From assembly GCF_030053345.1 (NCBI RefSeq), contig NZ_JASGBP010000003.1, positions 216,249-280,248 of the forward strand: DNA of 64,000 nucleotides. Reading direction: 5' to 3'. Source of the DNA: Flavobacterium sedimenticola. GTDB taxonomy: Bacteria; Bacteroidota; Bacteroidia; Flavobacteriales; Flavobacteriaceae. A model generated the notes under the pieces. It was not told the DNA's origin and did not search any database. It saw only the letters and a list, made by a program, of their open reading frames with translations. Positions within the stretch are counted from its first letter, which is position 1. The number at the start of each line of letters is the position of its first letter. Position numbers and translations under genes: made by a program. Below, in pieces: positions 27,038-35,470 of this stretch.

Positions 27038-29245
27038 ATGAAAAATCTCAAAAACTTTTCATTAGGCATTGCTATGCTTATTGGTTACCTCAGTTTCGGG
27101 CAAAATACAACTGCCAACCAACAACCTGTACTCAAAACCATCACGGGTATCGTGACCGACAATTCGGGGTTACCCTTACCGGGCGCCAATGTTTTGGTAA
27201 AGAAAACCAATCGGGCCACTCAAACCGATTTCAACGGAAAATATTCTATAAATGCCAAAAAAGGCGAAATCTTAGTATTTCAGTTTATCGGAATGAAAAC
27301 CACGGAAATAAAAATTGGAGATTCCGCTGTAATTAATGTTAAAATGAAGGATGATGCCGTCCAATTAGAATCGGTTGTAGTTATGGGATATGCATCTGAG
27401 GATTATGATGGTTACCGCACATCCGAAAGAAAATCGACCTCTAAAAATAAAACCGTCGAAAACCGATCAAATACCACTTTCACCCAAACACTTCAAGGTC
27501 AAGTAGCCGGCTTATCTATTACTCAAGGTGCCGGAAGTCCGGGCAGTACACAAGTGGTGATTCGTGGTAATGCCTCTCTTTCCAAGGCGACTCAGCCTTT
27601 GTATGTTGTGGATGGCGTTCCGGTAAAAGAAGAAGATTTCAAAAAAATCAAAACCGATGAGATTAGTAGCGTAAACATCCTGAAAGACACTTCGGCAGCA
27701 GCTCTTTACGGCAACAGGGCTTCCGACGGTGTTGTGATTGTACAAACCAAAAATGGTATACCCCAAAAATTAACGGAAAAAGAACTTAAGAAAAAAATAA
27801 AGGAGATTGACAAAACCACGACACCGATCGCGATAGAACCCGATAATGAAGATTACGACAGTTTTGTGGAAAATGCTTTCGAGAGTCCGAAAACTGCGCC
27901 ACTTTCTACCTTTTCGATTGATGTTGACAATGCCTCGTATACCAATGTGCGTCGCTTTATCAACAACGGACAAAAAGTACCGAAAGATGCCGTTCGTGTA
28001 GAAGAAATGGTAAACTTTTTCAAATACCAATATCCTCAGCCTACCGGAGCGCATCCGTTTTCGATTAACACCGAATACAGCGACTGTCCGTGGAATAAAG
28101 TAAATAAACTAGTTCGCATCGGGTTGCAAGGAAAAGATATTCCAACCGATGATTTACCAAAATCGAATTTGGTTTTCCTGATTGATGTTTCCGGTTCTAT
28201 GGGGAGCCAAAACAAATTGCCTTTGGTCATCGAATCACTCAAAGTATTGGTGGCGCAACTGCGCCATGACGATAAAATAGCGATAGTGGTATACGCCGGT
28301 GCGGCCGGATTAGTGTTGCCTCCTACTGCCGGCAGTGAAAAACAAACCATCATCGATGCGTTAAGCCGATTACAATCGGGCGGCAGTACTGCGGGTGGCG
28401 CCGGCATTCAATTGGCGTATAATACCGCGGAGGAAAATTTCATTAAAGGCGGCAATAACCGTGTTATTTTAGCTACCGACGGTGATTTTAATGTAGGTGC
28501 TTCTTCAGATGCCGACATGCAAACCTTGATTGAAGAAAAAAGGCAGTCGGGTGTATTCTTGACCTGCTTGGGTTATGGAATGGGCAATTACAAAGACAGT
28601 AAATTAGAAACGTTGGCCAATAAAGGCAACGGAAATTATGCCTATATCGATAACATCCAGGAAGCCAATCGCTTTTTGGGGAAAGAATTCAAAGGCTCGA
28701 TGTTTGCCATTGCCAAAGATGTCAAAATCCAAATCGAATTCAATCCGGCGCATGTCAGAGCCTACCGATTGATTGGCTACGAAAACCGAAAATTGCGTCC
28801 CGAAGATTTTAAAAACGATGCTATTGATGCCGGTGAATTGGGCAGCGGTCATACCGTAACCGCTTTGTACGAGATTATTCCGGCTAACACTAAAAGTGAC
28901 TTTTTCACTGAAATTGATGAATTAAAATACGCCAAAACAGAACCGAGTAAAACCCAATTCAACGATGAATTGGCCACCATCAAATTCCGTTACAAAAAAC
29001 CCGATGGTGCCAAAAGTATCGAAATGGTGGAAGTCATTGCCAACAAAGCTTCTGCCTTAAACGAGGCTTCTTCCGGATTCAAATTCAGTGCTGCCGTAGC
29101 TTGGTTCGGTTTGAAATTAAGAGATTCCAAACTGATTGAAGACAAGTCGACTTCTACCATCAAAAAACTGGCCCAAGAAGGTTTGGCCTATGACGGAGAC
29201 GGTTACAAAGCCGAATTCATCCGATTAGTAGAAGCTGTACAATAA
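27038..29245 (+). CDS. Secreted VWA protein with carboxypeptidase-like and SusC-plug domains
   Basis: 735 residues. Order: signal peptide 1-21; carboxypeptidase-regulatory-like domain at about 35-115 (ITGIVTDNSGLPLPGANVLV); a TonB-receptor plug at about 145-250 (LQGQVAGLSITQGAGSPGS, PLYVVDGVPV, YGNRASDGVVIVQTKNG); then a YfbK-type module with a VWA domain. The MIDAS motif DVSGS uses Asp383, Ser385 and Ser387, and a further 200 residues follow it. There is no beta-barrel, so this is a plug fused to an adhesion or metal-binding domain rather than a receptor. It lies third in the sigma/anti-sigma cluster. Confidence 0.85.
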   Translation: MKNLKNFSLGIAMLIGYLSFGQNTTANQQPVLKTITGIVTDNSGLPLPGANVLVKKTNRATQTDFNGKYSINAKKGEILVFQFIGMKTTEIKIGDSAVINVKMKDDAVQLESVVVMGYASEDYDGYRTSERKSTSKNKTVENRSNTTFTQTLQGQVAGLSITQGAGSPGSTQVVIRGNASLSKATQPLYVVDGVPVKEEDFKKIKTDEISSVNILKDTSAAALYGNRASDGVVIVQTKNGIPQKLTEKELKKKIKEIDKTTTPIAIEPDNEDYDSFVENAFESPKTAPLSTFSIDVDNASYTNVRRFINNGQKVPKDAVRVEEMVNFFKYQYPQPTGAHPFSINTEYSDCPWNKVNKLVRIGLQGKDIPTDDLPKSNLVFLIDVSGSMGSQNKLPLVIESLKVLVAQLRHDDKIAIVVYAGAAGLVLPPTAGSEKQTIIDALSRLQSGGSTAGGAGIQLAYNTAEENFIKGGNNRVILATDGDFNVGASSDADMQTLIEEKRQSGVFLTCLGYGMGNYKDSKLETLANKGNGNYAYIDNIQEANRFLGKEFKGSMFAIAKDVKIQIEFNPAHVRAYRLIGYENRKLRPEDFKNDAIDAGELGSGHTVTALYEIIPANTKSDFFTEIDELKYAKTEPSKTQFNDELATIKFRYKKPDGAKSIEMVEVIANKASALNEASSGFKFSAAVAWFGLKLRDSKLIEDKSTSTIKKLAQEGLAYDGDGYKAEFIRLVEAVQ

Positions 29246-29275
29246 AAAGTAGATTGGTGTTTTTTGGGAGTGAAG

Positions 29276-29306
29276 AAACCCTGTCGGATGCACACCGGCA
29301 GGGTTT
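29276..29306 (+). terminator. Rho-independent terminator of the sigma/VWA operon
   Basis: GAAACCCTG-T-CGG pairs across a 7-base loop with CCG-G-CAGGGTTTT, 31 bases after the VWA gene stop. Confidence 0.85.
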
Positions 29307-29369
29307 TGATTCCAACACATACTAATTTCAATAAAATTACGTTTACTCTATAACCCTCAATTGAAAACC

Positions 29370-30080
29370 ATGAAAAAAATCATTGTCCTAATTTCTGTCT
29401 TAAGTGTTTTTTTGACCTACAGTCAGGAAAAAAACTTTATTGACAAACCGTATTTGGAAGTGAATGGCAAAGCCGACACTTTGGTAACACCCAATCGCAT
29501 TTACATCGATGTTTTGATTTCGGAAAAAGATACGAAAGGCAAAAAATCGGTAGAGGAATTAGAAAGTGACATGCTGACCAAACTCAAATCATTAGGCATC
29601 AACACCGAGCAAAATGTAACGATGCAAGACATGATGAGCAGCTACAAAAAGTTTTTTCTGAAGCAAACCGACATCCAAAAAGCCAAATCGTATTCCATTT
29701 TAGTGTATGACGCTAAATCGACTGCCAAAGTGTTTATCGGCTTGGAAGAAGTGGGCATTTCCAACGTACGCATCGACAAATTGGAACATTCGGAAGAAGC
29801 CAAACTCCAATTGCTCATGAATACCAAAGCGATGGAAAATGCTAAAGCGAATGCTTTGAGTTTTACAAAACCTTTAGGACAAAATATTGGAAAGGCTTTA
29901 TATATTGGAAATGTAAATAATATTGTAAGTCAACTTTCGGGTTCAGCTGCCGGAATTATGATACGTGGAGCTTCCACAATAAAAAAATATGATATGCAAG
30001 CTCAAGATTACAATACGAATATCGAATTTGAAAAAATATCTATTTCAAGTCAAATTGGTGTTCGCTTTGCCTTAGACTAA
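29370..30080 (+). CDS. SIMPL domain (DUF541) periplasmic protein
   Basis: 236 residues from MKKIIVLISVLSVFLTYSQE, a signal peptide; an in-frame TTG 9 bases earlier is less likely. The mature part has the SIMPL pattern: LEVNGKADTLVTPNRIYIDV near the start, then LEEVGISNVRIDKLEHSEEA and AMENAKANALSFTKPLGQNI. SIMPL proteins form oligomeric ring-like assemblies in the envelope; the function is not settled. It is separated from the VWA gene by a terminator and so is probably expressed on its own. Confidence 0.85.
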   Translation: MKKIIVLISVLSVFLTYSQEKNFIDKPYLEVNGKADTLVTPNRIYIDVLISEKDTKGKKSVEELESDMLTKLKSLGINTEQNVTMQDMMSSYKKFFLKQTDIQKAKSYSILVYDAKSTAKVFIGLEEVGISNVRIDKLEHSEEAKLQLLMNTKAMENAKANALSFTKPLGQNIGKALYIGNVNNIVSQLSGSAAGIMIRGASTIKKYDMQAQDYNTNIEFEKISISSQIGVRFALD

Positions 30081-30105
30081 CAAATTGTGGTTATTTGTTC
30101 ATGCG

Positions 30106-30140
30106 AAAAACCGCCAAGTTCTCAGAACTCAGCGGTTTTT
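30106..30140. terminator. Bidirectional terminator
   Basis: AAAAACCGC and GCGGTTTTT flank a second inner inverted repeat (AGTTCT/AGAACT). It sits between the convergent SIMPL and ABC-F genes. Confidence 0.85.
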
Positions 30141-30166
30141 TTTGTCTTAATACTGAAATCTTAATA

Positions 30167-31801
30167 CTACTTCTCAATCTCTTTCAAACTCTCCATTTTC
30201 TTGTGTGCCAAGAACCCTTTAATGTCTTCAAAATGCTCTTTCACGCGTTTGTTGCCGAATTCGAATACTTTTTCGGCCAAACCGTCTAAGAAATCTCGGT
30301 CGTGCGACACCAAAATTAAGGTTCCGTCAAATTCTTTCAACGCTTCTTTAATAATGTCTTTGGTCTTCATATCTAAGTGGTTGGAAGGCTCATCCAGAAT
30401 CAACAAGTTCACCGGTTCCAACAACAATTTAATCATCGCCAAACGCGTTTTCTCGCCACCCGAAAGTACTTTCACTTTCTTTTGAATATCATCGCCATGA
30501 AACATAAAAGCACCCAAGATGTTTTTGATTTGGGTGCGAATTTCACCCACAGCAATCGCATCGATGGTTTCAAAAATAGTCGCATTTTCGTCTAACAACG
30601 CAGCCTGATTTTGGGCGAAATACCCAATTTGACAATTGTGTCCAATCTCTACCGAACCGCCGTTGATTTCGATTTCTTTCATAATCGCCTTAATCATGGT
30701 CGATTTCCCTTCGCCGTTTTTCCCGACAAAGGCTACTTTTTGTCCGCGCTCAATGACTAAATTGGCGTCTTTAAAAATGAGTTTGTCGCCGTAGGATTTC
30801 TCCAAATCGCGCACGATTACGGGGTATTGCCCGGAGCGTACCGATGGTGGAAATTTTAACTTTAAAGCCGAATTATCCACTTCATCGACCTCAACCAACA
30901 CTAATTTTTCCAACATGCGTACGCGCGATTGTACTTGTTCGGTTTTCGAAAAAGTCCCGCGAAAACGCTCGATAAACGCTTGGTTCTCGGCGATGAATTT
31001 TTGCTGCTCTTCGTAGGCTTTTTGTTGGTGAATACGTCGGTCTTTGCGCAATTCCAAATAATGCGAATACTTAGCTTTGTAATCGTAAATGCGACCCATG
31101 GTGACTTCAATCGTACGATTGGTAATGTTATCGACAAAGGCGCGGTCGTGGGAAATCACCATCACCGCTTTCGCCTGATTGATGAGGAAATCCTCCAACC
31201 ACTGAATACTGTCCATATCCAAGTGATTCGTCGGCTCATCCAACAAAATCAAATCGGGTTGTTTTAACAGAATCTTAGCCAACTCGATACGCATGCGCCA
31301 ACCCCCGGAAAACTCGGAAGTTGGACGTTGAAAGTCGTCTCTTTCAAAGCCTAATCCTTTCAGTACTTTTTCCACTTCGGCTTCATAATTGACTTCTTCA
31401 ATCGAATAGTATTTCTCGCTTAACTCCGAAACACGCTCAATCAATTTCATGTACTCGTCGCTTTCGTAATCGGTGCGAATGGTTAACTGTTCGTTGATTT
31501 CATCGATTTCCGCTTTCATTTTGAAGACTTCCGCAAAGGCTTTTGAAGCTTCATCCATCACCGTACAATTATCATCCATCAACAAATGCTGTGGCAAGTA
31601 GGCGATAACCGCTTCTTTAGGCGCCGAAATAGAACCTCGGGTAGGTTTGTTTTGTCCGGCGACTATTTTGAGTAAAGTCGATTTTCCGGCGCCGTTTTTT
31701 CCCATCAAGGCAATTTTATCGGTTTCATTGATGGCGAAAGTCACGTCGCTAAAAAGTGTAGTGCCGCCAAATTCAACGGCTATATCATTAATGGTAATCA
31801 T
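30167..31801 (-). CDS. ABC-F family ATPase (YbiT/EttA-like)
   Basis: 544 residues from MITINDIAVEFGGTTLF; the ATG 42 bases upstream adds unrelated residues. It has two cassettes with Walker A GKNGAGKSTLLKI and GKNGEGKSTMIKA, signatures FSGGWRMRIELA and LSGGEKTRLAMI, and Walker B LILLDEPTNHLD and LLILDEPSNHLD. The GGW variant of the first signature and the length fit the YbiT group. These proteins act on translating ribosomes. It is the second ABC-F protein in the window and lacks the Uup-like coiled-coil tail. Confidence 0.93.
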   Translation of the reverse strand: MITINDIAVEFGGTTLFSDVTFAINETDKIALMGKNGAGKSTLLKIVAGQNKPTRGSISAPKEAVIAYLPQHLLMDDNCTVMDEASKAFAEVFKMKAEIDEINEQLTIRTDYESDEYMKLIERVSELSEKYYSIEEVNYEAEVEKVLKGLGFERDDFQRPTSEFSGGWRMRIELAKILLKQPDLILLDEPTNHLDMDSIQWLEDFLINQAKAVMVISHDRAFVDNITNRTIEVTMGRIYDYKAKYSHYLELRKDRRIHQQKAYEEQQKFIAENQAFIERFRGTFSKTEQVQSRVRMLEKLVLVEVDEVDNSALKLKFPPSVRSGQYPVIVRDLEKSYGDKLIFKDANLVIERGQKVAFVGKNGEGKSTMIKAIMKEIEINGGSVEIGHNCQIGYFAQNQAALLDENATIFETIDAIAVGEIRTQIKNILGAFMFHGDDIQKKVKVLSGGEKTRLAMIKLLLEPVNLLILDEPSNHLDMKTKDIIKEALKEFDGTLILVSHDRDFLDGLAEKVFEFGNKRVKEHFEDIKGFLAHKKMESLKEIEK

Positions 31802-31923
31802 CTTGGATTTTTTGAAGCGGCAAAGATAGGGTAAAATAAGCATCGTCGATTGAAAAAATAAAAAATCGATTACTTATCTTTTTTTTTAAGAATTTTACTA
31901 TTTTTGAGGCATATACATTTTTT

Positions 31924-33174
31924 ATGAAATTCTTTTTACAACTCACATTATTATTTTTTGGTACAACCATCTATTCACAAATTAAATTCGAAGCAGGTTA
32001 TTTTGTTACGAACTCAAATGAAAGGGTTGATTGTATGATACGAAACAGCGATTGGAAAGATAATCCTGTTGAAATTGAATATAAAAACAACTCCAATGAC
32101 GAGCTTATCAAAAAGGCTAATATTCAGAACATTAAGGAGTTTGCCATACTTAACGGTAATAAGTATATCCGTTGTGATGTTAAGATTGAGAAAAGTCAAA
32201 ACAATCCGAACCATTTGGGTAGAAACAAGAATCCGATTTGGTTTGAAGAGACCATTTTTTTAAAACAAATTGTAGAGGGTACTGCCAATCTTTACTCTTA
32301 CACTCAACAAAATTTGATTAAATATTTTTACAGCACTCCAAGCACTGCTGTTGAACAGTTGGTATTTATAAAATACATTATCAATGACAGTGAAGTTAAT
32401 AATGTTCGTTATAACAATTATTTTAGACAACAATTGTTTAATAACGTTAAGTGTGGAGATATGAATGATTCAGATTTTGAAAAGATTGACTACACACGAG
32501 ACGACCTCAAAAAGCATTTTTTGAAATACAATAGTTGCAACGGAAATCAACTTGTTGTTAAAAATTCTAATGAGAAACGTGGAATTTGGAATTTAAGATT
32601 AACATTAGCAGCCAATACCGTTTCTCTTTCTTTTGAGGATCCCAATCCCGTTTATAATGTCAGCACTGATTTTGGCTCAAAAATAGCTCTTGGATTTGGT
32701 GTGGAAGGAGAATACATTTTGCCTTTTAAAAAAAATAAATGGAGTGTATTTGTCAATCCTAATTATCAACTGTATAAATCCGAAAAGACATTTACCAAAA
32801 ATAATGGTTTAATAGGCGGCGCTAATGCAGACATTGAGCATAACGCCATTGTAGATTATGCAAATCTTGAATTTCCAATAGGATTTCGTCATTATTTCTT
32901 TTTAAATAAAAACACCAAACTATTTCTCAATGCCGGATATTCCTTCAACATATCAAGAAGTACGGAATTATCTTTTGAAAGTATCCCTACCGGTAAAGAA
33001 AACTATGATATAAAATCAAGCGGCAATTTCTTAGTGGGTTTCGGATGTAATTTTAAAGACAGATTTAGTCTTGAATTGCGTTTAAATACGAGCAGAACAT
33101 TGATGGGAAGTTATGTATATTGGGATTCAAGTTACCGAAGTGTAGGGTTAAATCTTGGCTACAAGATTTTATAG
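31924..33174 (+). CDS. Secreted protein with outer-membrane beta-barrel domain
   Basis: 416 residues. Signal peptide 1-19 (MKFFLQLTLLFFGTTIYSQ), an N-terminal region of about 200 residues with no domain I recognise, then about 190 residues of alternating strands ending in an aromatic (LNLGYKIL), typical of an outer-membrane barrel (SKIALGFGVEGEYILPF, LEFPIGFRHYFFLNKNTKLF). The function is unknown. TATTTTTG at 31899-31906 is a likely -7 box. It is visibly AT-richer than its neighbours, so it may have been acquired. Confidence 0.75.
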   Translation: MKFFLQLTLLFFGTTIYSQIKFEAGYFVTNSNERVDCMIRNSDWKDNPVEIEYKNNSNDELIKKANIQNIKEFAILNGNKYIRCDVKIEKSQNNPNHLGRNKNPIWFEETIFLKQIVEGTANLYSYTQQNLIKYFYSTPSTAVEQLVFIKYIINDSEVNNVRYNNYFRQQLFNNVKCGDMNDSDFEKIDYTRDDLKKHFLKYNSCNGNQLVVKNSNEKRGIWNLRLTLAANTVSLSFEDPNPVYNVSTDFGSKIALGFGVEGEYILPFKKNKWSVFVNPNYQLYKSEKTFTKNNGLIGGANADIEHNAIVDYANLEFPIGFRHYFFLNKNTKLFLNAGYSFNISRSTELSFESIPTGKENYDIKSSGNFLVGFGCNFKDRFSLELRLNTSRTLMGSYVYWDSSYRSVGLNLGYKIL

Positions 33175-33226
33175 TATTTATTTTTTTGGGGATACCCTAA
33201 ATTAACCGTATACCGTTTCTATTGCT

Positions 33227-34450
33227 ATGCCTTTATTTAATTACAGTTTCCTGAGCAAGATGTTGCCGAAAGCCAAGATTAAAAAAGGATTCCGAAAGGC
33301 CAAGAAATCCTATTTGAATCGGGTTCGGTTAGCAACCTCTCTGTTTTTCTTCGGAATGGGATTTTGTTTTTCCACTTGGGCGAGTCGTATTCCCGATATC
33401 AAATCGGCTTTACAATTGAGTGAAGCTGCGTTGGGAACCATGCTCTTTGCGTTACCGATTGGGCAGTTGTTAGCCATGCCTTTTTCAGGTAACATTGTAA
33501 CGCGCTACGGCAGCCGTACTATTTCCATCTTAGGGTTATTTCTGTATGCGCTTTGCTTGACATTTTTGGGATTGGCGACAGCAAGTTGGCAGCTGGCCGT
33601 AGGGTTACTCCTGTTTGGTTTCTTTGGCAATTTCTGTAATATCGCGGTAAATACGCAAGGCGTTTACACTCAACAGTTATTCGACAAACCCATTATTGGC
33701 TCCTTTCATGGTTCGTGGAGTTTGGCCGGATTTTGCGGGGCTTTAACCGGTTTACTCATGTTGGCCTTTGAATTGAGTCCGTTTCAACATTTCTCTGTTG
33801 CTTTTGGCTTTGTCATTGTTATTCTGCTGACCAATTATAAGTTTATGATTAAGGTAAAATCGAAGCCAACAGCAGAAAAATCAACCTATTCGTTTTGGAA
33901 AAATCCCGATAAAACCTTGTTGTGGCTCGGTGTTGTTTGTTTTTGCGGTATGGCCAGCGAAGGGATTATGTTTGATTGGAGTGGTGTGTATTTCAAAGAG
34001 GTCATTCAAGCTCCGGGAGCTCTGGTGGTGCTTGGCTACACTACCTTTATGATTAGTATGGCTTCAGGTCGATTTTTGAGTGATCTTTTAGTCGCACGAT
34101 ATGGTTCCAAGAAAGTATTGATTGTAAGCGGCATAGTTATTTCTTTGGGTTTGTATATGGCGGTTTTATTGCCCTTCATGATTCCGTGCACCATCGCTTT
34201 TATGTTGGTAGGATTTGGCGTTTCGAATGTGGTGCCGATTATTTTTAATGTGGCCGGAAATACGAAAAATGTGCCAACCGGTATTGCGTTGACTATAGTA
34301 ACCAGTATCAGTTTCCTGGGTTTTTTAATCGGACCGCCATTGATTGGTTATATTGCCGAACTCACCAATTTGAAGTACTCGTTTGCGCTTATTGGGCTGT
34401 TTGGACTTTTGATTTCGCTGTTGGTGAGCCGATTAAAAATCTTTAACTGA
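33227..34450 (+). CDS. MFS transporter (YbjJ-like)
   Basis: 407 residues with 12 predicted membrane segments after a basic N-terminus. The motif GFCFSTWASRIPDIKSAL and the MFS loop GNIVTRYGSRTISILG point to the YbjJ-like branch. A second loop motif is SDLLVARYGSKKVLIVSG. The substrate is unknown. An internal ATG (MLPKAKIKKG, 33 bases later) is also possible as start. Confidence 0.85.
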   Translation: MPLFNYSFLSKMLPKAKIKKGFRKAKKSYLNRVRLATSLFFFGMGFCFSTWASRIPDIKSALQLSEAALGTMLFALPIGQLLAMPFSGNIVTRYGSRTISILGLFLYALCLTFLGLATASWQLAVGLLLFGFFGNFCNIAVNTQGVYTQQLFDKPIIGSFHGSWSLAGFCGALTGLLMLAFELSPFQHFSVAFGFVIVILLTNYKFMIKVKSKPTAEKSTYSFWKNPDKTLLWLGVVCFCGMASEGIMFDWSGVYFKEVIQAPGALVVLGYTTFMISMASGRFLSDLLVARYGSKKVLIVSGIVISLGLYMAVLLPFMIPCTIAFMLVGFGVSNVVPIIFNVAGNTKNVPTGIALTIVTSISFLGFLIGPPLIGYIAELTNLKYSFALIGLFGLLISLLVSRLKIFN

Positions 34451-34474
34451 TTTGGTTTATAACCCAGATTATCA

Positions 34475-34762
34475 TCACTGATACCTAACATAACGGGTAA
34501 ATTCCAACGTATTCTTGTTCAGCAAGTACAGTTGTCCGAAATAACACCCAACTAAGTAAAACGTATCAAACTGTCTGTTTTTTTGAATCTCAATATTGAT
34601 ATTATTGAGGATAGAGATGTTATCCTCAAAAGCTATCGTATCACCAAGATAAGTGCCGCTCACGTATTCCCATTCACCATTCATACGACCGGGTAAAAAC
34701 ATCAGCCTGTCGATGATAAAAATGAAAAGAAAAAGCGGCCACATTTGGAGTATTTTCTTCAT
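34475..34762 (-). CDS. Small membrane-anchored protein of unknown function
   Basis: 95 residues. An N-terminal hydrophobic segment (MWPLFLFIFIIDRLMFL) is followed by a short beta-rich domain (GEWEYVSGTYLGDTIAF; VGCYFGQLYLLNKNTLEF). No family is recognised. It lies 15 bases after the half-helicase gene on the same strand and may be cotranscribed with it. Confidence 0.55.
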   Translation of the reverse strand: MKKILQMWPLFLFIFIIDRLMFLPGRMNGEWEYVSGTYLGDTIAFEDNISILNNINIEIQKNRQFDTFYLVGCYFGQLYLLNKNTLEFTRYVRYQ

Positions 34763-34777
34763 AAAGTTTGATTCGGA

Positions 34778-35395
34778 TTACTCGTCTTCCATTTCAAAAA
34801 ACAAGGGTTCAATCATGATTTTATCGGCCAACACTTCGACTCTTTCGGTAATTTGACGGCAAAAGAAAAGGCGCTGTGTTTTTTCGACACTCATCGATAA
34901 GCGTTGCACTATGGCGTCATGACGCTGACGAAAGAGTTCATCGGCATCATCGATTACAAACATTTTAACCGTATTCATATTGAATCCCGCCGACGAAAAC
35001 AATGCATTGACACGTGTAGGCGTCCCGATGAGTACATCCATCCCTACCGAAATTTGGTTCTTATCGTAGTCGATATCGCCTTTATCATGAGACCCGATAA
35101 CACGTAAGTTGGTGTTCTGACCGAAAATCATGAACATTTCAACCATTTCCAATACTTTTTCTTTATCCTCGACCAAAATCAAAGCGCGAGTACTCTCTCC
35201 TACCGCTTTTTCCAATCGCTGTATGACATTCAGGACAATCGTGGTGGTTTTTCCGGTGCCCTCGGGCGATTGAATCACCGCATCGGCTCCGCTTTTGATG
35301 GTGGAAAATGTTTCCTGTTGCATCTCATTGGCTTCGGTTAACCCGAAATCGGTAAGTGCCTTTTGGAGTTGGGGGTTAATTTTTTTTAGGTTCAT
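34778..35395 (-). CDS. Single-domain DEAD-like helicase protein (DDAD)
   Basis: 205 residues, only the first RecA-like domain of a DEAD-box helicase. Q motif region FGLTEANEMQQETFSTI, Walker A SPEGTGKTT, motif Ib GTPTRVNAL, and motif II as VIDDADELF in place of DEAD. The SAT motif is replaced by FFCRQ and the second RecA domain is absent. The end is clean, not frameshifted, so it seems to be a genuine short protein. ATP binding is likely, unwinding is not; a regulatory or RNA-binding role is inferred. Confidence 0.8.
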   Translation of the reverse strand: MNLKKINPQLQKALTDFGLTEANEMQQETFSTIKSGADAVIQSPEGTGKTTTIVLNVIQRLEKAVGESTRALILVEDKEKVLEMVEMFMIFGQNTNLRVIGSHDKGDIDYDKNQISVGMDVLIGTPTRVNALFSSAGFNMNTVKMFVIDDADELFRQRHDAIVQRLSMSVEKTQRLFFCRQITERVEVLADKIMIEPLFFEMEDE

Positions 35396-35400
35396 TTTTT

Positions 35401-35468
35401 TTTTAGCTTTTAGCCTGTAGCTTTTAGCTTTTAGCGAAAAAGAAACTCGCTAATCGCTGACAGCTAAC
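35401..35468. repeat. Degenerate TTTTAGC / CGCTAA tandem repeat
   Basis: TTTTAGCTTTTAGCCTGTAG, then CTTTTAGCTTTTAGC, then CTCGCTAATCGCTGACAGC. It fills the gap between two minus-strand genes and ends next to the stop codon of the sigma-54 regulator. The same unit is seen at 10,075-10,132. Confidence 0.6.
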
Positions 35469-35470
35469 CG

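Noticed and set aside
27038..29245. A TonB-dependent SusC-type receptor
   Set aside because: The plug is present but no beta-barrel follows; the rest is a YfbK-type VWA protein.
31924..33174. Second mobile island around the AT-rich barrel gene
   Set aside because: It is a single gene with different base use; neither mobility genes nor repeats flank it.
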